A stretch of DNA of 25,730 bases, from the NCBI GenBank assembly GCA_040877875.1, contig JBBDNC010000080.1, positions 1 to 25,730 on the forward strand, in the 5' to 3' direction. This document shows positions 15,034-24,181 of the stretch, in pieces. Every line of letters starts with the position of its first letter. Position 1 is the stretch's first letter. The position numbers and the translations under genes were made by a program. The notes beneath the pieces are model-generated. The model did not search any database. It saw only the letters and a list, made by a program, of their open reading frames with translations, and was not told where the DNA came from. The DNA is from JBBDNC01 sp040877875. Lineage in GTDB: Bacteria > Bacteroidota > Rhodothermia > Balneolales > Balneolaceae.

Positions 15034-17832
15034 ATGACCTGGAAGGAAACCATTGAATCATACGCCGACCAAGCGGGAATCAGCAAACCCCTTGTGAACA
15101 GAATCGTTGCATTGACAGAAATCATGGAACAACTGATTCTGCAGCGAAACCAGCAATCAATCTACAAGCTGGCCGGAGAACTGCCTGAGCAAACTGCAAA
15201 ACTCTTTCGGGAACAAGACAAGAAGACGAATAATCAACTTAAAAAAAGTGTCTCGGAACTCTCCTATGATGAAATTGTAGACCTGATTCGTATCTATACG
15301 GTCTTTTTCCATCTTGTCAATTCGCTCGAGCAGCATGAAATTATCCGCATCAACCGCAAGCGCGCCCAGTCCAGTGATCCTGAGAATCCAAGACCTGAAA
15401 GCATTGCGGATGCGGTTCGTCATTTTAAGCAACAGGGGTACAGCTATGACGAAGCGGTAAAACTGTTTAAAAAACTCGATATTCAGCCCACCATTACCGC
15501 TCACCCCACCGAAGCCCGGCGCCGGAGTATCCTGAACAAACAGGACCAGATTACCGGCATGCTGACCGATATGGACAAAGGAGATTTGACTCCCGATGAG
15601 AAGGAAATCGTTCTCCATCAGATTTTTAATGAACTGGTTTTATTGCTCTCCACCGACGAGGTCCGGCATGAACGCCTGACCGTCGAGGATGAAGTTGAAA
15701 ACGGATTGTTTTATTTCACCAATTCGATCTGGGAGACTGTCCCCCGCCTTTATGAAGATATCCGGTCTGCCTTTCAAACCTACTATGAAAAAGAACCTGA
15801 TATACCGATCCTGATCAAATATCGTTCCTGGATCGGGAGTGACAGGGATGGTAATCCCAATGTAACCAGCGAGATCACATGGAATACCCTGCTGGAACAG
15901 CGCCGGATGGCCCTGGACCTGTACTTACGGGAACTGGATGAGCTCAGAGGATATCTCAGCGTATCAAAGAACCTAGTCAGAATCCCTGACAAACTCCGAA
16001 ATTCTTTAAAACGTGATGAGAAAGAAGCCCCTCTGTCCGACCGGTATCGCCGTCAATATCAAAATGAACCGTTCCGCCGGAAAATCACCCACATGATGCA
16101 CCGCCTGCGGGGCTTGATTGCCGATCTTAAAAAGGATTCCCAGCAGTTGATTGCCAATGCCCGCTCGTATAAGGCAGAGGATTTTATCCTGGATCTGGAA
16201 ATGATTGAGTCTTCACTCATTGATTGCAATTTGCACGATATTGCCAAATACGGCCGGTTTCAAAATCTGTTGATCCGGGCCAAAACCTTCGGCTTCCATC
16301 TTGCCGGGCTGGATATTCGCCAGCACAGTGAACTGCATGCCGGTGCTGTGAGTGAACTGTTGCAGCTTGCGGATGTTGAAAAAGGTTATGAAGATCTCCC
16401 GGAACAGGAAAAAGTAGATTTGCTGGTCCGTGAATTGAAAAATCCGCGTCCCCTGCTTCCTATAGGAGTTAAGGTTTCGGCCGATACAGACAGAATCCTG
16501 AGTGTTTTTAATCTGCTAAAAGAAATCATTGAACTGGACGAAAATGCATTCGGGGATTATATCATCAGTATGACACACGGAATCAGCGACATGCTGGAAG
16601 TCCTGATTCTCAGTAAGGAAGCCGGTCTTTGGAAATACCAGAAGAAATCGGTTTCAAGCAAGATTAATGTGGTACCCCTTTTTGAAACGATCGAGGATCT
16701 GGATAAAAGTGCAGAGCTGATGGAAATTATCCTCAACAATGATCTTTACCGGAAGCAACTGGAGTCGCGCGAGATGTTTCAGGAGATTATGCTGGGCTAT
16801 TCCGACAGCAACAAGGACGGTGGTTATTTAATGGCGAACTGGGCCCTGCAAAAAGCCCAGGAAGAGTTGGGAGCCGTTTTACGAAACCATGAAATTGATT
16901 TCCGATTGTTCCACGGCCGCGGCGGTACAGTAGGCCGCGGCGGGGGGCGCTCGAACAAGGCGATTCTCGGCCTGCCGCCCATCAGCAATAACGGCCGCAT
17001 CCGTTTTACCGAACAGGGAGAGATCATTTCCTTCCGATACTCACTGCCTGACATCACCCGGCGTCACCTTGAACAGGTCGTAACCGCCGTGGCTCGGGTT
17101 ACGGCCGAGTACGATCATCCCGGCCAGGTGGATACGTCGGATTCGTTTAACCAGATTATGGACCGCCTGGCGAAAGACTCCATGAAAGCGTACCGGGATC
17201 TGATTGACCATCCCGATTTCTGGCCCTGGTACAAAAAAGTCACCCCGGTCGAACATATCGGAAACCTCCCGATTGCTTCCCGGCCGGTGTCACGAGGCGG
17301 ATCTCAATCACTCGAGTTTGAGAATCTGAGAGCCATTCCGTGGGTATTTGCCTGGACCCAGGTACGATATAATGTGCCCGGCTGGTATGGAATCGGTACG
17401 GCATTGAAGGGTTATCTCGACGAAAATCCCGAAACCATTGAATCATGCAAAAGCTGGTATAAGAACAAAACGTTCTTCAGATCGATTATCGATAATGCCC
17501 AGCGGGAAATTGCCCGAACTCATACCCTGACGTCCGACCTCTATGCAGAACGATCGGAATCCGATTTCAACCAAATCCTTCAGAAAGAGTTCAAGGAAAC
17601 CACCGATCTGATTCTCAGGATTACGGATCAGGAAAAAATCCTTGATAACCGGAAAGTCATTCAGGACTCCATTTGGTTTCGCAACCACTATACCTATCCC
17701 TTAAATCTCCTTCAGGTCGAGCTGATGTCGAGATGGGGAGAGGCTGAAAATGAAGAGGGCCGGAAAAAACTGCGCCATGCCCTGTTTCTGAGCATCAACA
17801 GCGTAGCCGCCGCCATGCAGAGTACGGGATAA
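15034..17832 (+). CDS. ppc: Phosphoenolpyruvate carboxylase
   Basis: The 932-residue protein matches bacterial PEP carboxylase over its length. Catalytic signatures include TAHPTEARRRSIL with the essential histidine near residue 157, SWIGSDRDGNPNVT, MLGYSDSNKDGGYL, and the FHGRGGTVGRGGG loop with a histidine near 627. It ends in the conserved AAAMQSTG, a variant of the usual NTG tail. The enzyme adds bicarbonate to PEP to give oxaloacetate, refilling the TCA cycle. The inhibitor site for aspartate/malate would be near the C-terminus. No Shine-Dalgarno is obvious before the ATG. It appears monocistronic, with an inverted repeat 170 nt downstream. Confidence 0.97.
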   Translation: MTWKETIESYADQAGISKPLVNRIVALTEIMEQLILQRNQQSIYKLAGELPEQTAKLFREQDKKTNNQLKKSVSELSYDEIVDLIRIYTVFFHLVNSLEQHEIIRINRKRAQSSDPENPRPESIADAVRHFKQQGYSYDEAVKLFKKLDIQPTITAHPTEARRRSILNKQDQITGMLTDMDKGDLTPDEKEIVLHQIFNELVLLLSTDEVRHERLTVEDEVENGLFYFTNSIWETVPRLYEDIRSAFQTYYEKEPDIPILIKYRSWIGSDRDGNPNVTSEITWNTLLEQRRMALDLYLRELDELRGYLSVSKNLVRIPDKLRNSLKRDEKEAPLSDRYRRQYQNEPFRRKITHMMHRLRGLIADLKKDSQQLIANARSYKAEDFILDLEMIESSLIDCNLHDIAKYGRFQNLLIRAKTFGFHLAGLDIRQHSELHAGAVSELLQLADVEKGYEDLPEQEKVDLLVRELKNPRPLLPIGVKVSADTDRILSVFNLLKEIIELDENAFGDYIISMTHGISDMLEVLILSKEAGLWKYQKKSVSSKINVVPLFETIEDLDKSAELMEIILNNDLYRKQLESREMFQEIMLGYSDSNKDGGYLMANWALQKAQEELGAVLRNHEIDFRLFHGRGGTVGRGGGRSNKAILGLPPISNNGRIRFTEQGEIISFRYSLPDITRRHLEQVVTAVARVTAEYDHPGQVDTSDSFNQIMDRLAKDSMKAYRDLIDHPDFWPWYKKVTPVEHIGNLPIASRPVSRGGSQSLEFENLRAIPWVFAWTQVRYNVPGWYGIGTALKGYLDENPETIESCKSWYKNKTFFRSIIDNAQREIARTHTLTSDLYAERSESDFNQILQKEFKETTDLILRITDQEKILDNRKVIQDSIWFRNHYTYPLNLLQVELMSRWGEAENEEGRKKLRHALFLSINSVAAAMQSTG

Positions 17833-18003
17833 CAAAGACGGAAAGTTGGTAAATCCCCGCTTGAATTGGGAGATGTGAGACGGTGATTACGGTTGAATAA
17901 AGGCTATGTTCGGCAAGGCCTAATCAATCGACTAAATTTCAACATTACAACAAGGTTCTTGGAACACACCCCTCGCTTACACGCTCCACGCGTTTAAGCT
18001 TTT

Positions 18004-18068
18004 CCCCCTGTCGAGAGGGGACACTTGAGGCCTGATCAACGATTCGTCAGTTCCCCTCTCGAAGGGGG
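18004..18068. repeat. Inverted repeat of CCCCCT(G)TCGAGAGGGGA units, likely dispersed element or terminator
   Basis: The arm at 18004-18021 and the reverse complement of the arm at 18052-18068 agree except for one extra G. Together they can form a 17-bp stem with a loop of about 30 nt, and each arm can also fold on itself (CCCCT with AGGGG). The right arm lies inside the last codons of the uracil-DNA glycosylase-like gene and that gene's stop is in the loop. It may act as a terminator for ppc, and its style is that of dispersed palindromic repeats in this group; only one copy is visible. Confidence 0.6.
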
Positions 18069-18893
18069 CACTATTTCCTTTAGCTGTTTTCGAAATTTGG
18101 GGGCCCCTCCGTTTGCCGGGTGACGAACCTGTTCGTGGTCGATTCCCAGTTCGGACAGGCTCTGCTCACATTTTCTGCCCACAGCTATCGGTTTTGCCCC
18201 CTCAAAAAGTTCCAGGAACCGGCGGAGCAGGGTCAAACCGGCTTCCATCTCCTTTTGTACCGGAGTCCGGTTACTCAAAATCCCCCGTTTGCTGTCAGGA
18301 TCATACGGGTGCCAGGGAACGGCATTCCAGAGGACAACTTCATACGGATCGATCCCCAACCCAATCAGCGCCCCCCACATGATCGTCGCAGTCGGCTCAC
18401 TCATCCCTTTCCGGTTCACCTCGACCTTGCTGGTCCTTATCGGTTCTCTCTCTTTGAAAACATGAACCGGCTTTACCCCGTATTTATCTTCCTGATGCCC
18501 GAGCAGAATTCGTTCGGAGGTCATGGCGATCCCGGTAAAATGCCCACCCTGGTAACCGAGCGCTTCAGCAATTAAGAGATATTTGGCACGTCCGATCCGC
18601 TCCTGAAGATAGCTCTGAAACTGAAGCCGGCGAATTTCCGGAGCCCCGGGACTGTCGTCATGTTCACAGTCCCGATCGTACCAGGGATTAAAAAGAGGTC
18701 CGGCCGGTTGGCTGTTCAACGATTGAATAAAGTTGGAAATCACAGGCAATGAATGGATTCTTGTTTGGAGTTGTAAACAAAATAAAAAAAGAGAAAAACA
18801 ATTGTCCGACGGATCTACTAACCCGGAATCTTCAGATTTCATATATTCGTGTCCGTAAACAGTGAACGACAGATTTTGTATTGCAAATATCAT
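18036..18893 (-). CDS. Uracil-DNA glycosylase superfamily protein
   Basis: The core shows the glycosylase order: YLLIAEALGYQGGHFTGIAMTSER (water-activating and base-pocket loop), WNAVPWHPYDPDS, and near the end VGRKCEQSLSELGI followed by VRHPANGGAPKF, the minor-groove HP loop. Such enzymes remove uracil or damaged bases from DNA; the exact subfamily is uncertain. The stated end at 18893 is the most upstream ATG. The first 45 codons are T-rich and low in complexity, so the true start is probably internal, either TTG at 18749 or GTG at 18743, just before ISNFIQSL. The last 11 residues (VPPSRGELTNR) are encoded by the inverted repeat arm at 18052-18068 and its flank. It is divergent from nadB. 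Confidence 0.75.
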   Translation of the reverse strand: MIFAIQNLSFTVYGHEYMKSEDSGLVDPSDNCFSLFLFCLQLQTRIHSLPVISNFIQSLNSQPAGPLFNPWYDRDCEHDDSPGAPEIRRLQFQSYLQERIGRAKYLLIAEALGYQGGHFTGIAMTSERILLGHQEDKYGVKPVHVFKEREPIRTSKVEVNRKGMSEPTATIMWGALIGLGIDPYEVVLWNAVPWHPYDPDSKRGILSNRTPVQKEMEAGLTLLRRFLELFEGAKPIAVGRKCEQSLSELGIDHEQVRHPANGGAPKFRKQLKEIVPPSRGELTNR

Positions 18894-18962
18894 TTGTTAA
18901 AAACGGCCCTATAGCTCATATCCAGACAGAAATCCAAACAAGGTATCTACCGGCCACCCCGA

Positions 18963-20564
18963 ATGAAAAACGATAAAATTTACGATGTCCTGGTGATAGG
19001 CAGTGGTGCTGCAGGATTGAGCTTTGCATTACGCATGGCCGATCATGCTCAAATTGCCGTCTTGTCGAAATCAGAGTTAAAGGAGGGTAATACTTTTTAT
19101 GCTCAAGGAGGGATTTCGGCAGTATTGGATGACGCAGACTCGATTGAATCGCATGTCGAAGATACCCTGACAGCCGGTGCCGGCCTGTGTGACCCGGAGA
19201 TCGTGCAATTGGTGGTTTCCCAGGGCAAGTCTTGCATCGAATGGCTTTTAGACCTGGGCGTGGATTTTACCCGGAAGAATCAACAACTGCACTTAACGCG
19301 CGAAGGAGGTCATTCGCACAGACGTGTGGTGCACTCGGCGGATGCTACCGGAAAAGCGGTTGAAATTCCCCTTGTAAAACACGCCCGGAAGCACAAAAAT
19401 ATTGACATCTTCGAATACCATAATGCCGTTGACTTGATTACGGACAACGGACGTTCGGACCGACGGGTCCATGGAGCCTACGTTCTGGATACCCGCTCCA
19501 ACAAGGTAAAGGTTTTCAGGGCACGAACAGTGGTCCTGGCCACGGGCGGGGCCAGCAAGGTCTATCTTTATACCAGTAACCCGGATGTGGCAACGGGCGA
19601 CGGAATTGCACAGGCCTGGAGGGCCGGATGCCGTGTGGCAAATATGGAATTTATGCAATTTCACCCGACCTGTTTATTTCATCCCAAAGCCCGTTCTTTT
19701 TTAATCAGTGAGGCGGTGAGGGGTGAAGGCGGACGCCTGATTCTTCCCGACGGATCCGAATTCATGCATGAATTTGACGAGCGGGGAGAGCTTGCACCCC
19801 GTGATATTGTGGCTAGGGCGATCGACCATGAAATCAAGCGCCTGGGAATCGACTCGGTCTACCTCGATATCAGCCACCGTTCAGCCGGATTTATCAAAAG
19901 TCATTTTCCTTCTATCTATGAACGCTGCCTGGAACTCGACTTTGATATTACACGCGAACCGATCCCTGTCGTCCCGGCTGCCCACTATACCTGCGGAGGA
20001 GTTCTGACCGACAGGAATGCCCGCACCAGTATCGACGGACTGTACGCAATCGGTGAAGTGGCCTGTACAGGCTTGCATGGGGCCAACCGGATGGCCAGCA
20101 ATTCATTGCTAGAATGCCTGGTGTTTGCCAAACAGGCAGCCGGGGATATCCGCCGACAGTTGAATAAAATGCCCTTCCCCCCTGAATTGCCGGAATGGGA
20201 TGAATCCCAGGTAAGCGACTCGGATGAGGAAGTGGTGGTTACCCATAACTGGCATGAAATCCGCCGGTTCATGTGGAATTACGTCGGGATCGTCCGAACC
20301 AATAAACGCCTCTACCGGGCCATCAACCGGACCAAGCTTCTTAAAAAAGAAATTGAGGAGTATTACGGTAATTTCAAGGTAACGGGCGACTTGCTCGAAC
20401 TCCGAAACCTAATTGTGGTGGCCGAATTGATTATCCGTTCAGCTATGAGTCGAAAGGAAAGCCGAGGTTTGCATTTCACGCTGGATTATCCTGAAATGGA
20501 TGAATCTAAACCTGCGGAATTTACAATTCTCGACCCGTTGGAGACTTCCCCGACAGACTCCTAA
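18963..20564 (+). CDS. nadB: L-aspartate oxidase
   Basis: The 533-residue flavoprotein begins with the FAD-binding motif VIGSGAAGLSFAL (13-18 GSGAAG) and has the NadB/succinate dehydrogenase family hallmarks: FYAQGGISAVL, REGGHSHRRVVHSADATG, EFMQFHPTC, SEAVRGEGG, and VPAAHYTCGGV with HGANRMASNSLLECLVF. It oxidises L-aspartate to iminoaspartate, which NadA condenses with DHAP to give quinolinate for NAD synthesis. NadA and NadC are not in the window. The length fits the family (about 530-540). Its stop codon overlaps that of the convergent recQ gene. The start has no strong Shine-Dalgarno. Confidence 0.96.
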   Translation: MKNDKIYDVLVIGSGAAGLSFALRMADHAQIAVLSKSELKEGNTFYAQGGISAVLDDADSIESHVEDTLTAGAGLCDPEIVQLVVSQGKSCIEWLLDLGVDFTRKNQQLHLTREGGHSHRRVVHSADATGKAVEIPLVKHARKHKNIDIFEYHNAVDLITDNGRSDRRVHGAYVLDTRSNKVKVFRARTVVLATGGASKVYLYTSNPDVATGDGIAQAWRAGCRVANMEFMQFHPTCLFHPKARSFLISEAVRGEGGRLILPDGSEFMHEFDERGELAPRDIVARAIDHEIKRLGIDSVYLDISHRSAGFIKSHFPSIYERCLELDFDITREPIPVVPAAHYTCGGVLTDRNARTSIDGLYAIGEVACTGLHGANRMASNSLLECLVFAKQAAGDIRRQLNKMPFPPELPEWDESQVSDSDEEVVVTHNWHEIRRFMWNYVGIVRTNKRLYRAINRTKLLKKEIEEYYGNFKVTGDLLELRNLIVVAELIIRSAMSRKESRGLHFTLDYPEMDESKPAEFTILDPLETSPTDS

Positions 20565-22747
20565 GTTTTCTCTGCTTGGGTCCTGGCCAAAAAGTAGAGC
20601 TGGATGATCCGCAACTCATTGTAATCGACCGTCTTGTCTAACTCTTCATAAACCGGCTTCAGGATATCAGGGCCAACTTTTTCCATCGCACTTGTCACTT
20701 CATCCTGTTTCCTTTCGGAGAGGGAAGAAGCCTCGAGGATCCCCGCCGGAGCAATTTCATTTCCCTCCTCCAGATACTTTTTCAAATTGCTGAGAATGGT
20801 CACCCTTTTCACCCCGTGTTTCTCGGCCAGATGTTCGATCGAAAGACCCGAATTGTATTCTTCCCCCACCAGATGATGTTTCTTTTTCGAAGTGGTTTTC
20901 CGGGCCCGTTTACGGATATCTTTTTGCTTTTCTTCCAGGCCATGCTCTTCACAGAATTCCCTGACCATCGTCATAAATGTCGGCCCGTACTTGCTTGCTT
21001 TGGCTGAGCCGATTCCATAGATCTGAAGCAAACTCTCCTCACTGTGTGGAAAGAAATACGACATCTCCATCAAAGTCGTATCCGGAAATATGACATATGG
21101 AGGGATTCCCTGCTCGTCAGCCAGGGATTTTCTTTTTTTCCTGAGCAGGTCAAAAAGCCGCTCGTCATATTTATTTTCAACATCATGGGTCGTCCGTGCG
21201 GCAGCCGTTCCGTCGAGGGATGTCTGGGTCCGGTCCAAAATACCATACACTTTATCGGATCCTTTTAAAACTCCCGAGGCTGCTTCATCGAGCACCAGAC
21301 TGCCGTATTCAGGATCTTTCTTAAGGTATCCCTTCCGCACCAAAAGCCTGGAAAGCTGGATCCACTGGTCGCGGTTCCATTCGCCCCCTACCCCATGGGT
21401 CGATATTTTTTGATGTCCGTTCTTTTTTACCTTTTTTGCCTCCGATCCCCGAAGCACATCCGTGATATAGTGAGCTCCAAATCGTTCCTCCGTCCGCACA
21501 ACACAGGAGAGAAACTTTTGAGCCTGCACCGTCAGATCTTCCTTATCCGCTTCCGTTGTCAGGCAATTATCACACATCCCACAGGATTCCTCCGCATATT
21601 CTTCCCCGAAATAAGCCAACAGGGGTTTTCTTCGACACTTGTCCGTTTCCAAAAAGTCGATGATCGCCTTCAGATGCCTTTTGGCAACTTTCTTCTCTTC
21701 GCCTTCCTTCTGCTTGATAAAGTAATTGATCTTTTGCGTATCGGAGTAGCTGTACAACAACATGCAGTCGGCACGGATGCCGTCCCGGCCCGAGCGACCG
21801 ATTTGCTGATAGTACGATTCGATATTCTGGGGCATATCATGATGGATCACATAACGGACATCCGGTTTATTAATGCCCATCCCGAAAGCGACTGTAGCCA
21901 CAATGATGGAAACATCATCACGGATAAAGGCTTCCTGGTTTCGATTCCGCACGTCCTCGGGAAGGCCGGCATGATAAGGGCGGACTGCATACCCCTCCTC
22001 TTTCAAATCATGATAGAGTTCGTCTACCAGACGGCGGGAAAAACAGTAGATGATTCCGGACTGGTTGGCCCGGGTATATAAAAAATCAAGAATTTGCTCG
22101 AGGGGATCATCCTTGTCGGCAATCTTCAAAAAAAGATTCTTCCGGTCAAAGCTGGCTACATACGTTTCAGACTTATTCATCTCCAGAGTCGTCCGGATAT
22201 CTTCCCGGACACGGGGTGTTGCCGTAGCCGTCAGGGCAAGGCACACAGCCGAGGGAAAATCATTGCGAACTTCCGATAACTGCCGGTATTCAGGACGGAA
22301 ATCATGACCCCATTCGGATATACAATGAGCTTCGTCTATTGTAAAACAGTCTACGTTCAATGTCTTCAGCAACTCCCTTGTCCGGGGCATTAGCAGGGTT
22401 TCAGGAGCCATATACAGGAGCTGCACCGATCCGTTCTTAAGCTGGGACACATTGCTTCTATATTGTTCCGGCGTGAGAGTACTGTTCAGAAAAACAGCCG
22501 GGATGTTATATTCGTGGAGCTGTTCCACCTGGTCTTTCATCAGAGATATCAGGGGCGAAATGACGATGGTCAATCCGTCAAAAATCAATGCCGGAATCTG
22601 GTAACAGAGAGACTTTCCTCCCCCGGTCGGCATGATAACCAGTGTGTCTTTTTTGTCCAATACCTTGTCAATAGCCTCTTCCTGCAAAGGGCGGAATTGT
22701 TCATATCCGAAAGTATCCCGGAGAATTGCCTGGGCTTGTTGGCTCAT
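20561..22747 (-). CDS. recQ: ATP-dependent DNA helicase RecQ
   Basis: The 728-residue protein has the RecQ architecture. The helicase core has MPTGGGKS (Walker A, 39-46), DEAH at 138-141, and QQIGRSGRDG (motif VI). A zinc-binding RQC region follows with cysteines in KCRRKPLL and CGMCDNC, then winged helix, HRDC (DEQGIPPYVIFPDTTLMEM, then IYGIGSAKASKYG), and a C-terminal tail with a helix-turn-helix-like stretch (SGLSIEHLAEKHGVKRVTIL). It unwinds DNA 3' to 5' in recombination and fork repair. The extra C-terminal domain is common in Bacteroidetes-like RecQ. It converges on nadB with stop codons that overlap, and is divergent from the aminotransferase gene. Confidence 0.96.
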   Translation of the reverse strand: MSQQAQAILRDTFGYEQFRPLQEEAIDKVLDKKDTLVIMPTGGGKSLCYQIPALIFDGLTIVISPLISLMKDQVEQLHEYNIPAVFLNSTLTPEQYRSNVSQLKNGSVQLLYMAPETLLMPRTRELLKTLNVDCFTIDEAHCISEWGHDFRPEYRQLSEVRNDFPSAVCLALTATATPRVREDIRTTLEMNKSETYVASFDRKNLFLKIADKDDPLEQILDFLYTRANQSGIIYCFSRRLVDELYHDLKEEGYAVRPYHAGLPEDVRNRNQEAFIRDDVSIIVATVAFGMGINKPDVRYVIHHDMPQNIESYYQQIGRSGRDGIRADCMLLYSYSDTQKINYFIKQKEGEEKKVAKRHLKAIIDFLETDKCRRKPLLAYFGEEYAEESCGMCDNCLTTEADKEDLTVQAQKFLSCVVRTEERFGAHYITDVLRGSEAKKVKKNGHQKISTHGVGGEWNRDQWIQLSRLLVRKGYLKKDPEYGSLVLDEAASGVLKGSDKVYGILDRTQTSLDGTAAARTTHDVENKYDERLFDLLRKKRKSLADEQGIPPYVIFPDTTLMEMSYFFPHSEESLLQIYGIGSAKASKYGPTFMTMVREFCEEHGLEEKQKDIRKRARKTTSKKKHHLVGEEYNSGLSIEHLAEKHGVKRVTILSNLKKYLEEGNEIAPAGILEASSLSERKQDEVTSAMEKVGPDILKPVYEELDKTVDYNELRIIQLYFLARTQAEKT

Positions 22748-22965
22748 AAATGGATTCGCAGTGGTTCCCGTATTTTAAATTCCCCAAAAACTACTCCTTT
22801 CTGAATCGGATTTCCAATGAAATATAACTCCTGTGCGAAATTTTGAAGTCCCTGCCTGCCTTTGATTAAACAGAGTACTTGTTAAAAGTATGTGCTACTC
22901 TCTTTACTAAAATCCCATTATCTTACCCCTTCAAACGTTTCAGTTTCACAGAATTACAGGCTCTC

Positions 22966-24033
22966 ATGGAGATAAAAATCACACAATCCCGAAAAACAAG
23001 AATTTCTGAAGTAGATTTTGACAAGCTGGATTTCGGCCGGACTTTTTCCGACCACATGTTTGAAATGACCTGGAAGAACGGGTCATGGGAACAGCCGGAA
23101 ATCAAGCCTTATGGAGAAATTTCCTTTACCCCTGCCCTGAATGTACTGCACTATGGGCAGGCGGTTTTCGAAGGGATGAAAGGGTATTTTGTAGACGATA
23201 AAACCCTTCACCTGTTCCGTCCCCGGGATCATCATCAACGTTTGAACGACTCCAGTACAAGGTTATGCATCCCCACAACCTCCTACGAAATTTTCATTGA
23301 AGCCCTGGGACGCCTGCTGAGGCTTGATTCGGAATGGGTCCCACGAAAAAAAGGACGCGCACTCTATATCCGGCCCCATATTTTTGCATGTGAGGAATAT
23401 CTTGCAGCCCGTGTTTCGGAAAAGTACCGCTTTTATATCATTACCAGCCCGGTTGCCGCTTACTACGGAGAAGGGTTTAACCCGGTTCGTCTGACTACAA
23501 CCGAGGGATTTGTCCGGGCGGTAAAAGGAGGAACGGGGGAAGCCAAGGCAGCCGGAAATTATGCTGCAAGTTTTTTCCCTGCCCGCAAAGCCCAGCAGGA
23601 GGGATATACCCAGGTCTTGTGGCTCGATGCAATAGAGAACCGGTACATCGAAGAAGTCGGCACCATGAATATCTTCTTTCTTATCGACGAAAAACTGGTC
23701 ACCCCCAGGCTGACCGGTTCGGTACTGAATGGAATCACGCGGCGATCGGTTATCGCGCTGGCTGAAAGGCAGGGAGTCCCGGTCGAAGAACGCAGAATCA
23801 CCATCGACGAGGTTTTTGAGGCAAGTGGATCCGGTAAACTGGAGGAGGTTTTCGGTTCGGGAACAGCCGCCGTCATTTCACCGGTGGGATTGATTCATCA
23901 CAACGGCCGGTCGATTGATATCAACAAGAACAAAATCGGGCCGTTTGCCAAAAAGATGTTCGACACCATTACCGGCATTCAGTATGGAGAGATCGAAGAT
24001 CCCTTCGGATGGACTCATAAAATCGAACTGTAG
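22966..24033 (+). CDS. ilvE: Branched-chain amino acid aminotransferase
   Basis: The chosen ATG at 22966 gives 355 residues, the normal size for the large (BCAT-beta) fold-type IV enzymes. The reading frame continues upstream to a TTG at 22879, but that extension has no family resemblance. Family features are FEMTWKNGSW, LNVLHYGQAVFEGMKGY, RLCIP, YIRPHIFAC, and the PLP lysine K194 in GEAKAAGNYAASFFP, followed by EVGTMNIFF and GSGTAAVISPVG. The enzyme transfers amino groups between glutamate and the keto acids of Leu, Ile and Val. It ends before two GC-rich inverted repeats. No leader peptide or T-box was found in the 218-bp divergent region shared with recQ. Confidence 0.94.
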   Translation: MEIKITQSRKTRISEVDFDKLDFGRTFSDHMFEMTWKNGSWEQPEIKPYGEISFTPALNVLHYGQAVFEGMKGYFVDDKTLHLFRPRDHHQRLNDSSTRLCIPTTSYEIFIEALGRLLRLDSEWVPRKKGRALYIRPHIFACEEYLAARVSEKYRFYIITSPVAAYYGEGFNPVRLTTTEGFVRAVKGGTGEAKAAGNYAASFFPARKAQQEGYTQVLWLDAIENRYIEEVGTMNIFFLIDEKLVTPRLTGSVLNGITRRSVIALAERQGVPVEERRITIDEVFEASGSGKLEEVFGSGTAAVISPVGLIHHNGRSIDINKNKIGPFAKKMFDTITGIQYGEIEDPFGWTHKIEL

Positions 24034-24040
24034 AGACAGG

Positions 24041-24068
24041 TAACCCGCCCGGCCCGGGGCCCGGGTTA
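24041..24068. repeat. GC-rich inverted repeat downstream of the aminotransferase gene
   Basis: TAACCCG (24041-24047) pairs with CGGGTTA (24062-24068), with further self-complementary CCCGG/CCGGG inside. It starts 8 nt after the stop codon and has no T run, so it may stabilise the 3' end or assist the terminator further on. Confidence 0.45.
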
Positions 24069-24116
24069 TCGGGACAACGGTTGCAGGGAAGACAACCGGT
24101 TACAGAAGATACACCC

Positions 24117-24151
24117 TTCCGGCCTTCCGAAGCCGGAATCTCAATTTTTTT
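24117..24151 (+). terminator. Candidate rho-independent terminator for the aminotransferase gene
   Basis: TTCCGGC (24117-24123) pairs with GCCGGAA (24132-24138) around an 8-nt loop, followed after 6 nt by seven T residues (24145-24151). The gap between stem and T run is slightly long. The orientation suits the plus-strand gene only. Confidence 0.6.
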
Positions 24152-24181
24152 AAATCCAATAGCAGCGACTCCTGCCGGATC

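Noticed and set aside
21395..22081. Plus-strand open frame of 228 codons
   Set aside because: It is the antisense of the helicase core of recQ.
22879..22965. TTG-initiated 29-codon extension of the branched-chain aminotransferase
   Set aside because: It has no similarity to the family, and the ATG at 22966 gives the normal length.
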